From a virus, in IMG/VR virus record IMGVR_UViG_3300025664_000003, positions 1-31,124 of that record: a stretch of DNA of 31,124 nucleotides; one strand, 5' to 3'. Under the pieces are notes generated by a model. That model ran no database searches. It worked only from the letters and a program-made list of their open reading frames with translations, and was not told the DNA's origin. The first letter of the stretch is position 1, and each line of letters starts with the position of its first letter. The position numbers and the translations under genes are program-made. This document shows positions 1-7,920 of this stretch, piece by piece.

Positions 1-1
1 C

Positions 2-436
2 CCGGAAAACATCGTGCCGCCGTACATCGTCGCGCACGTCGAGCCGAGCGGAACGGAAGCGCCCGGCGGCTTCCCGATGCTCACCTGGCCGGGCACGACT
101 GAACCGGATTCGGGCGCGTCGCCGCTCCACGACCTGCCCTCGACGCAGCTCTGCCGCGACGAGGTGGACCTCATACTCTACGGCTTCACGAACGCGACGG
201 CGATTCAGTACCGCCAGTCGCTCATCGACTACTCCTGGACCGATGCGTTCGGTTTCGCGAACAACCCAGTGATCCGGGACGAGAAGCGCACCCAGGCCGA
301 GATAGCGACTATCGCGCAGAAAAAGTCGATCCATATCTCGGCCTGGTACCTGCAATGGACGGCAGACGCGATCGCGCGGCGGCTGATCCTGGAGGCGTCC
401 GTCGGGTCCTGGACCGAAGTTGGAGGGGTAACATGA
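2..436 (+). CDS. Putative neck/tail-terminator-like virion protein (5' partial)
   Basis: The reading frame is open to the left edge; a GTG at 14 is the first start codon in view, but codons upstream (PENI) are also open, so the true start probably lies outside. At least 140 residues are visible. No catalytic motif is present. The segment with QKKSIHISAWYLQ and a following ARR is reminiscent of myophage neck/tail terminator proteins, and the gene precedes tail sheath and tube genes, where such a protein would be expected. It overlaps the next gene by ATGA. The family call is an inference from position and general look; a minor capsid or connector protein is an alternative. Confidence 0.5.
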   Translation, partial: PENIVPPYIVAHVEPSGTEAPGGFPMLTWPGTTEPDSGASPLHDLPSTQLCRDEVDLILYGFTNATAIQYRQSLIDYSWTDAFGFANNPVIRDEKRTQAEIATIAQKKSIHISAWYLQWTADAIARRLILEASVGSWTEVGGVT

Positions 437-612
437 CCTGGGGCGACATCATCCGCGGCTTCTGGGGAGGCCGCAAGAGCGCGCCACCGGCCGCGCAAGA
501 CGAACCGCTCATGTCGATCGAGGAGCCGATCCCGGAGGCCCCGCCGCCGAGGAAAAGAGCGCCCGCCAAGAAGGCGCCGGCGAAAAAGGCGATCCGCAAG
601 AAGTCGCGATGA
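433..612 (+). CDS. Small basic protein with Lys/Ala/Pro-rich tail
   Basis: A 59-residue ORF starting at the ATG that overlaps the preceding stop (ATGA). The N-terminus MTWGDIIRGFWGG is amphipathic; after a Pro/Glu-rich middle the last 20 or so residues are a histone-H1-like tail (KRAPAKKAPAKKA then KKSR). Such tails usually bind nucleic acid or another acidic partner. It ends by overlapping the ATG of the Myb-like gene downstream. A longer frame upstream of 433 exists but runs inside the previous gene, so the coupled ATG is preferred. Function unknown; possible DNA-condensing or scaffold role is inference only. Confidence 0.6.
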   Translation: MTWGDIIRGFWGGRKSAPPAAQDEPLMSIEEPIPEAPPPRKRAPAKKAPAKKAIRKKSR

Positions 613-920
613 AGGGCGCGTCCTGGTCGCCCGCCGAGGACGCCGTGATCCGCGAGGAGGTCGCTCGGGGCGATGCGATTGGCTCGCGCTGGGCCGATCG
701 CGCGGTCTTGCGCCTACCCGGCCGGTCGCGCCCAGCCGTCCAGGTGCGAGCGTCCGTTCTGCGCGTCTCGAAGCAGATGCACATGGACACGCCGCCCGAT
801 CGCGAGCGGGTCGTTCGCGCGCCGCCGCCGTTCGCTCCCACGTCGGCGAGTCGCGTCGTGCCGTCCGGCGCGGGGATACCGGACTTTCTAGCCGACTGCC
901 CGGCATTCAACCGCCGATAG
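609..920 (+). CDS. Myb/SANT-like DNA-binding protein
   Basis: 103 residues. Residues 6-52 fit a Myb/SANT-like helix-turn-helix: WSPAEDAVIREEV, a central W (SRWADRA), then LPGRSRPAVQVRASVL, with the typical tryptophan and the GRS...R recognition-helix pattern. The C-terminal half is Pro/Arg-rich and looks disordered. It starts in an ATGA overlap with the basic-tail protein, so the two are probably made together. A DNA-binding regulator in the middle of structural genes is unusual but seen in phages. The target is unknown. About 74 bases without a gene follow, ending in a good AGGAGA ribosome site for the next gene. Confidence 0.62.
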   Translation: MKGASWSPAEDAVIREEVARGDAIGSRWADRAVLRLPGRSRPAVQVRASVLRVSKQMHMDTPPDRERVVRAPPPFAPTSASRVVPSGAGIPDFLADCPAFNRR

Positions 921-994
921 CGTAAAGGGCCGGGCACCCAAGCGCCGAACGCCTTCCCCGGCTACCAACTCGGCTATCTCGGCAGGAGACAAGT

Positions 995-1582
995 ATGGCA
1001 GGCGTAGGACCGCAGCCCGGATACGGGACCGTCAACCAGCAGTTCGGCCCGTTGCGCTACGCCGCCCGACGCGGTTCCCTCTTTCGCGGCGGGAATCAGG
1101 CCGTCGTTGCCACGGCGCTCCAGACCGGGCTCACGACGGCGTCGACCGGCGGGCTGATCCTCTACAACCCGCTGACCAGCACGGTGAACCTGTCGATCCT
1201 CGAGGCGGCGTTCGGGTTCATCGTCGCGCAGACGGCGGCCGGGGTCATCGGCCTCGCAGTCGGATCGGCCGCGACGGCTCCCACCGGCACGCTGACGGCG
1301 ATCACGCCGGTCAACGCCTTGGTCGGCTCGACCAAGACGCCCTCAGGCAAGCTCTACTCCTCGGCGACGATCACGCTCCCGGCGGCGCCGGTCCTGGCGA
1401 AGATTCTCACGACCGTCGACACGGGCGCGATCACGGTTGCCCCGAACGGCGGTCCGGCCGCATCCGACGTCGCCGGCGCGATCGAACTGACGCCGGGCTC
1501 CTACTGCCTGTTCGTCTCGTCTGGCGCCAGCGTCGCGAGCTCGTTCTTCGGGTCCTACCTCTGGGAAGAAGTGAGCCCCTGA
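995..1582 (+). CDS. Putative virion surface/decoration-like protein
   Basis: 195 residues starting at an ATG seven bases after AGGAGA. The sequence is rich in small and beta-prone residues (Ala, Thr, Ser, Val, Gly) with almost no charge, as in phage structural beta-sandwich proteins. The stretch LILYNPLTSTVNLSILEAAFGFIV resembles a family of phage structural proteins that begin with an ordered-array sheet, and there is a Gly/Ser-rich C-terminus ending in SYLWEEVSP. No enzyme motif is seen. It sits in the virion operon directly before an inserted HNH gene and a second small Ala/Val-rich protein. Decoration or head-tail role is inference. Confidence 0.5.
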   Translation: MAGVGPQPGYGTVNQQFGPLRYAARRGSLFRGGNQAVVATALQTGLTTASTGGLILYNPLTSTVNLSILEAAFGFIVAQTAAGVIGLAVGSAATAPTGTLTAITPVNALVGSTKTPSGKLYSSATITLPAAPVLAKILTTVDTGAITVAPNGGPAASDVAGAIELTPGSYCLFVSSGASVASSFFGSYLWEEVSP

Positions 1583-1585
1583 CGC

Positions 1586-2149
1586 ATGATGCGCGCCGGA
1601 TATAAGCAAACGCCCGAGCATATCGAGAAACGCGCTGCGTTCAATCGTGGGCGGAAGCGTTCGCCCGAGGCTATCGAAAAAACCGCGGCCGCGCTACGCG
1701 GGCGAACCTATTCCGAAGCCCGTAGGCTGGATATGTCGCTCGCGCGGAGAGGCAAGCAATATGCCCTCGGGTGCAAGCGCGACGAGGCGTTCCGCCGCAA
1801 GCTTTCGGACTACTACCGCAGCAATCCCGAGAAGCACAACCACTACGTGGACGGCAAGGCCGCGGAGCGCTCCAGCGCGCGCGTCGCCGAAATGGGTCGC
1901 CTCGACTACCGCCTTTGGCGCGAGGCGGTCTTTGCCCGGGACAACTTCACCTGCCAGGATTGCGGCCAGCGCGGCGGGCGGCTCGAAGCGGATCACATCA
2001 AGCCCTACAGCCTGTTCCCGGACCTTCGGCCCGATGTGGACAACGGCCGAACCCTTTGCAGGCCCTGCCATCGGTTGACAGATACTCACTGCGGCCGGAT
2101 AGCGCTCTACAAGCGGCGCCTAGCCGAAGAGATCGCGAGCGCTGCTTGA
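1586..2149 (+). CDS. HNH homing endonuclease with NUMOD3-like repeats
   Basis: 187 residues. Residues about 7-45 contain two NUMOD3-like DNA-binding repeats (TPEHIEKRAAFNRGRK, then SPEAIEKTAAALRGR). The C-terminal half is an HNH nuclease: a first CxxC (CQDCG), the catalytic EADHIKPYS histidine, the DNGRTLCRPCH segment supplying the second CxxC pair and the second histidine. This architecture is that of free-standing homing nucleases that cut one strand or both strands of a phage locus lacking the gene. It is wedged between two small virion genes, three bases after one and abutting the start of the next, so it is expressed from the virion operon. Specificity cannot be inferred. Confidence 0.85.
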   Translation: MMRAGYKQTPEHIEKRAAFNRGRKRSPEAIEKTAAALRGRTYSEARRLDMSLARRGKQYALGCKRDEAFRRKLSDYYRSNPEKHNHYVDGKAAERSSARVAEMGRLDYRLWREAVFARDNFTCQDCGQRGGRLEADHIKPYSLFPDLRPDVDNGRTLCRPCHRLTDTHCGRIALYKRRLAEEIASAA

Positions 2150-2437
2150 ATGGGCGGACTCGGCCCGATCCCCGGCGGGAACAAAACGACGCGCAACGTC
2201 TCGGCCGCGACGGTCATCAAGTCGACGGCCGGAACGATCGTGACCGTCTGCGTCGTGGTCGCGGGTGCCGCGGGCGCGCTGTACGACAACGACTCGACCT
2301 CGACCGGCAACACCGTGGCGAACCTGATCGCGGTCGTTCCGGCAGTCGTCGGCATCTACGCGCTGAACTGGCCGTGCGCGACCGGGATCACGTACGTTCC
2401 CGGCACGTCTCAGGTCGCGAGCTTCGCGTTCTCGTGA
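2150..2437 (+). CDS. Small Ala/Val-rich virion-type protein
   Basis: 95 residues, beginning with the ATG immediately after the HNH stop codon. The sequence is hydrophobic and uncharged with the segment STAGTIVTVCVVVAGAAGALYD, a short beta-rich fold commonly found as small phage structural proteins that are repeated near sheath genes. A transmembrane helix is an alternative reading of the Val/Ala stretch, but the many Thr, Asn and Gly residues favour a beta domain. Its usual partner would be the 995 gene, from which it is now separated by the HNH insertion. Function not known. Confidence 0.5.
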   Translation: MGGLGPIPGGNKTTRNVSAATVIKSTAGTIVTVCVVVAGAAGALYDNDSTSTGNTVANLIAVVPAVVGIYALNWPCATGITYVPGTSQVASFAFS

Positions 2438-2448
2438 AAGGGTAGCCG

Positions 2449-2751
2449 ATGGATAACCCGTGGAAGTGCCCGGCTTGCGGCGTCTGTAACGCGCCGGGCG
2501 TCACGTCGCATCGCTGCGATGACGGCTCTTGCCTGGGCGGTGGCGCGATCATCGTCGTCTCGCCGCCGATTCCGCCGGGGTTCTATCGCTGCTCCTCATG
2601 CGGTACGCACGTGCCGAACGGCCAGGCTCACCAGTGCTGGACGTACGTTCCGCAGCCGACTTGGTACCCGGTCACGTTCACGACCTGCGGCTCGTCCAGC
2701 ATGCCCAACATCGGCGGAGCCTTTCAGGTCAAAACCCTGGTGGTGAGCTAG
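2449..2751 (+). CDS. Cys-rich double zinc-ribbon small protein
   Basis: 100 residues after an AAAGGG ribosome site. Two zinc-ribbon-like knuckle pairs are visible: CPACGVC with a following HRC, and CSSCGTHVP with a following HQC. The centre contains a Gly/Pro-rich linker and the C-terminus is not charged. It lies directly before the tail sheath gene with its stop codon abutting the sheath ATG, so it is co-translated with virion proteins. Phage zinc-ribbon proteins can be structural or regulatory; no function can be assigned. The Cys pattern is seen directly, metal binding is inferred. Confidence 0.55.
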   Translation: MDNPWKCPACGVCNAPGVTSHRCDDGSCLGGGAIIVVSPPIPPGFYRCSSCGTHVPNGQAHQCWTYVPQPTWYPVTFTTCGSSSMPNIGGAFQVKTLVVS

Positions 2752-3840
2752 ATGGCGATCACGTCCCAAATCGTCACTGTTGACGCAACCGTAACCTCGG
2801 CCCCGTCGCCCTCGACGCTTCAGCAGTCCGGCGCGATCGTCTCCGTCGGCGGCACCACGCAGACCACCGGCACCTACGCGTACTACTCAACGCTGACGGC
2901 GCTCGTCGCCGCGCTGTCCTCGGCCGGGAACTACCTCGAAGTCACCCACATGGCGACGACGTTCTTCGCGCAGGGGAACGCGGTCGGCGTCTACGTGCTC
3001 GAGCTCGGTGTCGTGGCCTCAGCCCCGGCCGGGATCACGGCGCTCAACACCTGGATCGTCGCCAACCCCGGCAACTTCTACGCCTACCTGACGCCCGCGA
3101 CGTGGGACGCTTCGGGTGCGGCGCTCAACACGATGGCGGCGAACTACTCGAGCCCGACCGGCAAGACGTACTTCTTCGTCACCACGACCTCAGGGACGAT
3201 CTCGGCATACCTCGCGACCACGAAGGCGATCGTCGCGATCGTACCGAGCCCGACCGCTGCGTCGAGCGAGTTTCAGGCCGCGGCGTTCTTCTACCAGTGG
3301 CTCGCGAACTTGCCGGCGATCGCATCGCCCGTTCCGCCGATGGCCTTCCGGTACGTCTACGGCGTCACGCCCTGGGTGCTCAACGGGAACGGCACGACGA
3401 TCTCGACGATCCTCACGGCGTTCGGGAACATCATCCTGTCGGGCGCGGAAGGCGGTGTCTCCACCGCTACGCTCCGCAACGGCACGACGATGGACGGCAA
3501 CCAGATGATGTTCTGGTACGGCGTCGACTGGGCGCTGATTCAGTCGAAGCAGCAACTCGCGAACGCGATCATCAACGGCTCGAACTCGAACCCGCCGCTG
3601 TACTACAATCAGGCCGGGATTAACACGCTGCTCGCGATTCTCGACGCGATGGGAGCGGCCGGTACGTCGTTCGGGCTGTTCCTCAATGCGACGTTCGCCG
3701 CGACATCGTTCGCGACGTACACGGCGGCGAACCCGTCGAACTACGCGGCCGGTATCTACAACGGCTTCTCGGGGTCGGTCACGCCGCAGCTTGGATTTGA
3801 AGCGATAACTTTTTTTCTTGACGCCGTGACGTTCGCGTAG
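2752..3840 (+). CDS. Contractile tail sheath protein (DUF3383-like)
   Basis: 362 residues, the sheath subunit that would surround the tail tube and contract on infection. The N-terminal part is an Ile/Thr-rich strand region with LQQSGAIVSVGGTTQTTGTY, typical of the DUF3383 sheath family, and residues 150-240 carry the YLATTKAIVAIVPSPT and FFYQWLANLP segments common in small sheaths. Length is short for sheaths, which range widely, consistent with a compact myovirus. It is followed after 13 bases by the tube gene, the normal order. The C-terminus ends FFLDAVTFA. A run of seven Ts near the end is discussed under rejected items. Confidence 0.82.
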   Translation: MAITSQIVTVDATVTSAPSPSTLQQSGAIVSVGGTTQTTGTYAYYSTLTALVAALSSAGNYLEVTHMATTFFAQGNAVGVYVLELGVVASAPAGITALNTWIVANPGNFYAYLTPATWDASGAALNTMAANYSSPTGKTYFFVTTTSGTISAYLATTKAIVAIVPSPTAASSEFQAAAFFYQWLANLPAIASPVPPMAFRYVYGVTPWVLNGNGTTISTILTAFGNIILSGAEGGVSTATLRNGTTMDGNQMMFWYGVDWALIQSKQQLANAIINGSNSNPPLYYNQAGINTLLAILDAMGAAGTSFGLFLNATFAATSFATYTAANPSNYAAGIYNGFSGSVTPQLGFEAITFFLDAVTFA

Positions 3841-3853
3841 GGAGCGCGCAAAC

Positions 3854-4306
3854 ATGAGTGCATTCGCGCCCCTCACCGCCCAAGGTTTGCTTAACCGCGT
3901 CCGGACGCACATCGTCGTGCCGGGAAACACGTCGCTGAACGCAACTGCCGCCTACATGGGCAAATCGCAGGCCGTCCTCACGTTCGAGGGGCCGTTCGTG
4001 CAGCAGCCCGAGACGGCGACCGGGATCGTGAACTCGCCGCAGCCGTACGTCATGGCGCAGATCGTGCTGTCGCTCTTGCGTTCGCAGGCGCTCGCGGCGC
4101 TCTGGATCGCGCAAGCCCAGTCCGATAGCACCCTCGGCAACGTCGTGGCGTATTCGGATTCGGCGAACTTCCCGTCGGTCACGCTGGCGAACTGCTCGAT
4201 CACCGAGGTCGACCCCGGCGCGTTCGACGGCGTCGATCCGACGACGAAGGTCACGATCAAGGGAGTTTTCTACACCAATTCGAGCATGTGGGCGCCGAGC
4301 GCCTAA
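3854..4306 (+). CDS. Tail tube protein
   Basis: 150 residues. Assigned as the inner tube subunit on size and position: it lies right after the sheath and right before the frameshifted chaperone and tape measure, the invariant order in myophages. The sequence is beta-rich, with KSQAVLTFEGPFVQQPETATG near residue 35-55 and VTIKGVFYTNSSMWAPSA at the end, where the tail-tube fold usually closes. No other motif is visible. Start at the ATG after a GGAGCG ribosome site. The tube would form hexameric rings stacked under the sheath. Confidence 0.75.
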   Translation: MSAFAPLTAQGLLNRVRTHIVVPGNTSLNATAAYMGKSQAVLTFEGPFVQQPETATGIVNSPQPYVMAQIVLSLLRSQALAALWIAQAQSDSTLGNVVAYSDSANFPSVTLANCSITEVDPGAFDGVDPTTKVTIKGVFYTNSSMWAPSA

Positions 4307-4315
4307 CGAGGCTTC

Positions 4316-4903
4316 GTGACGATCAATGCAGACCTCAAGCTCGCGTTCCCGATCCGCTGGAGTGACGACGCCAAACCGCTGATCTGGGCGTATCACACGC
4401 CGCTTTCGCGCGAGGTGTTCGACGCGAACTACCGGGTGATCGCGGCGACCAAGGCGGCGCTGTTCTCGAAGGGGCTCGGCTACGCGGCCGAGATCGCGCC
4501 GACCATCGCGTCGCTCGCGCTCCAGGACGCCGCGCGCCAGGACGCGCTCGAGAGCGGCGTGGAGGGCGACGGCGCGAGGCCGCTGCTGGCCGAACTGAAG
4601 CGCCTCACGATGGTGCTCGCGCCGGGCGCCATCGGCTACGAACTCATCCCGGCCGAGGTCGCGGTAGCGCGCAAGGTGATCGACGACGAGGACTGGTCGG
4701 AGGCAGAGTCCGGAGTCGTTTTTTTTACCTGCGGATATGCGATGACGCCCCGGCGGCTTCGCGAGAACAAGGCAACGGCCTTGGCGTTGATCCTGCGGGG
4801 ATCGACTACATCCTTGGCGCCTTTGGAGTGGGTCGCTTCTTTGCCGAAGTCGACCGAGGGCGAGACTTCCGAGCCAGCCCCAGCATCGTCGCTGCCGTCT
4901 TAG
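4316..4903 (+). CDS. Tail assembly chaperone, zero-frame product
   Basis: 195 residues from a GTG start preceded by CGAGG. It corresponds to the short (G-like) chaperone that binds the tape measure during tail assembly in long-tailed phages. The protein is helical and acidic in the middle, and the last 35 residues (GSTTSLAPLEWVASLPKS onward) are low-complexity Ser/Pro/Glu, as expected for the less used zero-frame tail. Codons 135-137 are GTT TTT TTT, a slippery run, where a -1 shift would give a longer product. The gene lies between tube and tape measure, the canonical site. Confidence 0.72.
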   Translation: MTINADLKLAFPIRWSDDAKPLIWAYHTPLSREVFDANYRVIAATKAALFSKGLGYAAEIAPTIASLALQDAARQDALESGVEGDGARPLLAELKRLTMVLAPGAIGYELIPAEVAVARKVIDDEDWSEAESGVVFFTCGYAMTPRRLRENKATALALILRGSTTSLAPLEWVASLPKSTEGETSEPAPASSLPS

Positions 4904-5028
4904 ACTGGATCTCCGGTGAGGGATTCCATGAGACGTTCGAGCGGTACGGGGGAGATCGGTTTGAATCGGCGCGAGAGTATCGCGAGCGCTACGTCGTGCG
5001 GGCGCTGCGTGATCTCGGCAACGGCTAA
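4316..5028 (+). CDS. Tail assembly chaperone, -1 frameshift (G-GT-like) product
   Basis: The -1 frame is open from the slippery heptamer to a TAA at 5026-5028, so a shift at 4720-4726 would give a protein of 237 residues. The shifted part reads YLRICDDAPAASREQG, GIDYILGAFGVGRFF and ends RERYVVRALRDLGNG; it is charged and well formed, unlike the low-complexity zero-frame end, and it stops 11 bases before the tape measure start. The separate 66-residue frame beginning at 4828 is only the end of this product and has no convincing ribosome site. This is the known gpG/gpGT arrangement; frameshifting itself is inferred. Confidence 0.72.
4720..4726 (+). promoter_or_regulatory. -1 ribosomal frameshift slippery heptamer
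   Basis: Eight consecutive Ts at 4719-4726 give the heptamer T TTT TTT in the chaperone frame, followed by ACC. A slip by one base back keeps Phe codons paired and continues into the open -1 frame. A homopolymer of this length stands out in such a G+C-rich region. A GC-rich segment (CGCCCCGGCGG) about 20 bases downstream could form stimulating structure, but I did not establish a fold. Confidence 0.7.
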
Positions 5029-5039
5029 GGCGGTGTGAT

Positions 5040-6974
5040 TTGGCCGTAAAGCCGATCGTAACGATCGATGTCGACTCTGCTCAGTTCGAACGGTTTACGG
5101 CGCTCTTCAACGACTATTCGGCCAAGCTCGAAGAGCAGCCCGCGGCGTGGCAGAAGCTCAACGCCGCGATGGGCGGCGGCGCTGAGGCGCTCAAGAGCGG
5201 CGCGATGAGCGCCAAGGACGCGCTCGCGCTAGCCGGTGCACAGGCCATCCTGATCGTCGAAGAACTGAAGAACGCGACCAAGGGGCAGTCGGAGTTCGGC
5301 CGCGAGACGGAGCGCTCGCACAAGGGCATGAAGGGGCTCGCGACGACCGCTAAGGGCCTGGGCTCGACGCTGTTCGGGATCGGCAAGTGGGTGACCGGAA
5401 TCGGGATCGCGGCGCTGGGGCTGGGGGCGATCGGTTCCGGTTTCGGGTTCGGGGCGCTGGCCTCGGCGGCGCTCAACCGGCAGCGGTCGGCGAATCAGCT
5501 CGGCCTGAACCCGGGGCAGCTCGCGAGTTTCCAGATCAACGCGCAGCAGTTCGGCGACGTGGGCGAATTGCGGGCCGCGGCAGCCGCTCAGATCGACATC
5601 CAGAAGTCGGGGATGTTCGCCAACCTTCACATGGACTATCGCAAGGCGAACAAGGAAGCGGCGTCTGACGTCTACTTCGACGCGCTGATATCGGCTCGGG
5701 CTGCGTGGAAGCGGCATCCCGAGATGCCAATGGCGACGCCGGAGATGCAAGCGTTCAGGGGCCTCGGCTTCAACCCCGACGACGTGCGCGCGGCGGTGAT
5801 GGACCCGACGTTTGCGCGCGACATCGCGAAGGTGCGGCGGGATACGCATCACGACGCCAGGAGATACGATCTACCGCGCGATGTCGTCGCAGACATGGTC
5901 GTGCTCAAGAAGGCGATGGATTCGGCGGGCATCCAGATCGAAACGGTCTTCATCAGGGGTCTGCACGGACTCGCCGGACCGCTAGCGACGCTCTCGCATG
6001 AGGTCGTCGACTTCATCGCGTCATTTGTTAACGGTCCGCTGTTCAAGGAGGGGATCGACAAGGCGACAGAGGGCCTCAAGTGGCTCGGCGCATACCTCAA
6101 TTCGCCGAAGGCGAAGACCGACTTTAACGCCTTCGAGGCCAACCTCGAAACCTTCGGCACGAACGTCGGCATGATCGCGTCCGAGATCGGCGTGATCGCG
6201 GACAAGTTCAAGTGGCTCCTGCCGAAGCCGAGCGGCAAGCCCGGTGGCGATCCCACCGAGCCGCATATCCTCGCCACGGACCAGTGGATCAATTCGCACC
6301 TCAAAGGCGCCGGGCAAGCGCTGGTCGAGGGGGCGAAATGGTACTTCGGCCCCGCCTCGGAGGCCGTGAAGAAGGCCCTCGTAGGCTCGGGGCCGGGGTT
6401 AGCGTTTCAGGTGATGCGCAAGGCGGTCGCGACGCTAGCTTGGGCTGGCGGCTCCGGTGCGGCGGGCTCGGATCTGGCGAACCCAGCCATCGCGCACAAC
6501 AGCCTCATCGCGTTGCTCTACGGGCTCAAGCAGCGCGGGCTGGTTCCCGGGGTCGGCTGGGTGAAGACCGGTCACCACGACGACGGCCCGCTTCTCCATG
6601 CCGGTGGATACGCGGCCGATATTGACCTCATCAACAAGCAGAGCGTCGATTCGTGGGCCGGGAAACAGGCTGCGCTTGCACTCGCTGGTTACCGCGGAAC
6701 GCGCACCCTCGGGCTCGACCCCTGGATGCGTAGCCAGCCCGGAACGATGGCTAAGATTCGCGCTGAAATGGCTAAGCACGGCGGGATCATCTTCGATGAA
6801 ACGACATCGCATATCCACGCGAGTTCCTATCCCGACGGGACGAGCGCGAAGCCGCACCCTGCGCTCCTGCGGGCGCTGCGCGATCGGCGTCCCGTCAAGC
6901 CGAAGGTTCACGTCACGGTCCAGGACAACACCGCCGGGCGCACGTCGGTCGTGATTAACGGAGCGCGCTGGTGA
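5040..6974 (+). CDS. Tape measure protein with M15-peptidase-like C-terminus
   Basis: 644 residues from a TTG start; AAGGCGG lies six bases upstream, and no other in-frame start fits. It sets tail length and is ejected at infection. Residues 1-110 are helical; residues about 113-150 form a Gly/Ala-rich hydrophobic stretch (TGIGIAALGLGAIGSGFGFGA) of the membrane-interacting type. The C-terminal 150 residues are different: H520-x2-G-x-A-x-D527 (HAGGYAAD) is the M15 peptidase zinc motif, with E587 and HIH 591-593 later. This suggests a peptidoglycan-cleaving domain. The short length predicts a short tail. It overlaps the next gene by GTGA. Confidence 0.8.
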   Translation: MAVKPIVTIDVDSAQFERFTALFNDYSAKLEEQPAAWQKLNAAMGGGAEALKSGAMSAKDALALAGAQAILIVEELKNATKGQSEFGRETERSHKGMKGLATTAKGLGSTLFGIGKWVTGIGIAALGLGAIGSGFGFGALASAALNRQRSANQLGLNPGQLASFQINAQQFGDVGELRAAAAAQIDIQKSGMFANLHMDYRKANKEAASDVYFDALISARAAWKRHPEMPMATPEMQAFRGLGFNPDDVRAAVMDPTFARDIAKVRRDTHHDARRYDLPRDVVADMVVLKKAMDSAGIQIETVFIRGLHGLAGPLATLSHEVVDFIASFVNGPLFKEGIDKATEGLKWLGAYLNSPKAKTDFNAFEANLETFGTNVGMIASEIGVIADKFKWLLPKPSGKPGGDPTEPHILATDQWINSHLKGAGQALVEGAKWYFGPASEAVKKALVGSGPGLAFQVMRKAVATLAWAGGSGAAGSDLANPAIAHNSLIALLYGLKQRGLVPGVGWVKTGHHDDGPLLHAGGYAADIDLINKQSVDSWAGKQAALALAGYRGTRTLGLDPWMRSQPGTMAKIRAEMAKHGGIIFDETTSHIHASSYPDGTSAKPHPALLRALRDRRPVKPKVHVTVQDNTAGRTSVVINGARW

Positions 6975-7648
6975 GTAATTCAGCCGACGCCTACATGGCG
7001 CAGTACAACCTCGCCTTCCAGGTGTCGCCGATCATCCTTCAGGACGGGATCGCGAAGGGCGGCCTCATCCCGATCATCCAGTTGTACGGGCAAGTCGGGA
7101 ATCTCGCGCCGTCCGCATCGGTCAACGACTTCTTCGCGCAGTATCTGCCGCTGCCGGGCTCCACGCTGATCTCGAATACGGTCGGTATGTATCCGTTCGC
7201 GAACCAGACGATCGCCGCGAACGCGGTCATCCAGCAGCCGCTTACGCTCTCGATGAAGATGATCGCACCGGTCAACCAGCAGGGCGGCTACCTCACGAAG
7301 CTGGCGACGTTCACAGCGCTCCAGGGCTCGCTACAACTCCACAACGCGTCGGGCGGGACGTACGTGGTCGCGACGCCCGCGTTCGTCTACACGAACCTGA
7401 TTATGACCGGCATGGAGAGCCTGCCCAGCGATGACGCCCAGCAGCAGATCGAATGGCAGCTCGACTTCATCGCGCCGCTGCTCACGCTCGCAGCGGCGGC
7501 GGCAGCGCAAAACAACCTCATGGCGGCCGTGACGGGCGGGGGGCAGATCGTCGGAACGCCCGCGTGGACGCCGAACCAGCAGCAGGCGCTGTCGCCCGGC
7601 CTGCCTGCCATTCTCGCGGCGCTCGCGGAGTTCGGCGGCAAGGTATGA
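6971..7648 (+). CDS. Distal-tail (Dit-like) / tube-baseplate adaptor protein
   Basis: 225 residues from a GTG overlapping the tape measure stop. It begins with AYMAQYNLAFQVSPIILQDG and continues with IPIIQLYGQVGN, ending in an Ala/Gln-rich helix. Position between tape measure and plug/hub genes matches the Dit-like or LysM-lacking adaptor that links the tube to the baseplate in compact contractile-tailed phages. No catalytic motif is present. The assignment is mostly positional, with a general resemblance to that family; a minor hub protein is possible. It overlaps the plug gene by ATGA. Confidence 0.6.
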   Translation: MSNSADAYMAQYNLAFQVSPIILQDGIAKGGLIPIIQLYGQVGNLAPSASVNDFFAQYLPLPGSTLISNTVGMYPFANQTIAANAVIQQPLTLSMKMIAPVNQQGGYLTKLATFTALQGSLQLHNASGGTYVVATPAFVYTNLIMTGMESLPSDDAQQQIEWQLDFIAPLLTLAAAAAAQNNLMAAVTGGGQIVGTPAWTPNQQQALSPGLPAILAALAEFGGKV

Positions 7649-7920
7649 CCACGATTGCGTTTGCCCCGAACAGCCAGAACGCGCCGCCCTTCTCGGCGCT
7701 CGTTACGCTCGACGGCAACAGCTACAGCCTCGTCACGATGTGGAATCTGTACCGCAAGTGGTGGTACGTGAAGCTCACCGACCAGAGCGGCAACCTCATC
7801 GTCAATCAGCCGCTGATCGGGTCGCCGCCGGATGCGGATATTCTACTCGCGCCGGGAATCTTCGTGACGTCCACGCTGCTGTTCCGTGTCTCGACGCAGC
7901 AGTTCGAGCAGAATCCCTAG
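7645..7920 (+). CDS. Baseplate plug protein (DUF6983-like)
   Basis: 91 residues beginning at the ATG of an ATGA overlap; a longer upstream frame lies inside the previous gene and is not used. The pattern FSALVTLDGNSYSLVTMWN, then KWWYVKLTDQSGNLIVNQPL fits the small beta-barrel plug found in compact myophages such as cyanophage Pam3, where it seals the central channel of the baseplate. The order adaptor, plug, hub, spike supports this. The stop TAG abuts the ATG of the hub gene. Family assignment from remembered sequence pattern, not from a search. Confidence 0.65.
   Translation: MTTIAFAPNSQNAPPFSALVTLDGNSYSLVTMWNLYRKWWYVKLTDQSGNLIVNQPLIGSPPDADILLAPGIFVTSTLLFRVSTQQFEQNP

Noticed and set aside
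3811-3820. A T TTT TTT heptamer near the end of the sheath gene
   Set aside because: A -1 slip there reads TCT TGA and stops at once, so no useful longer product results.
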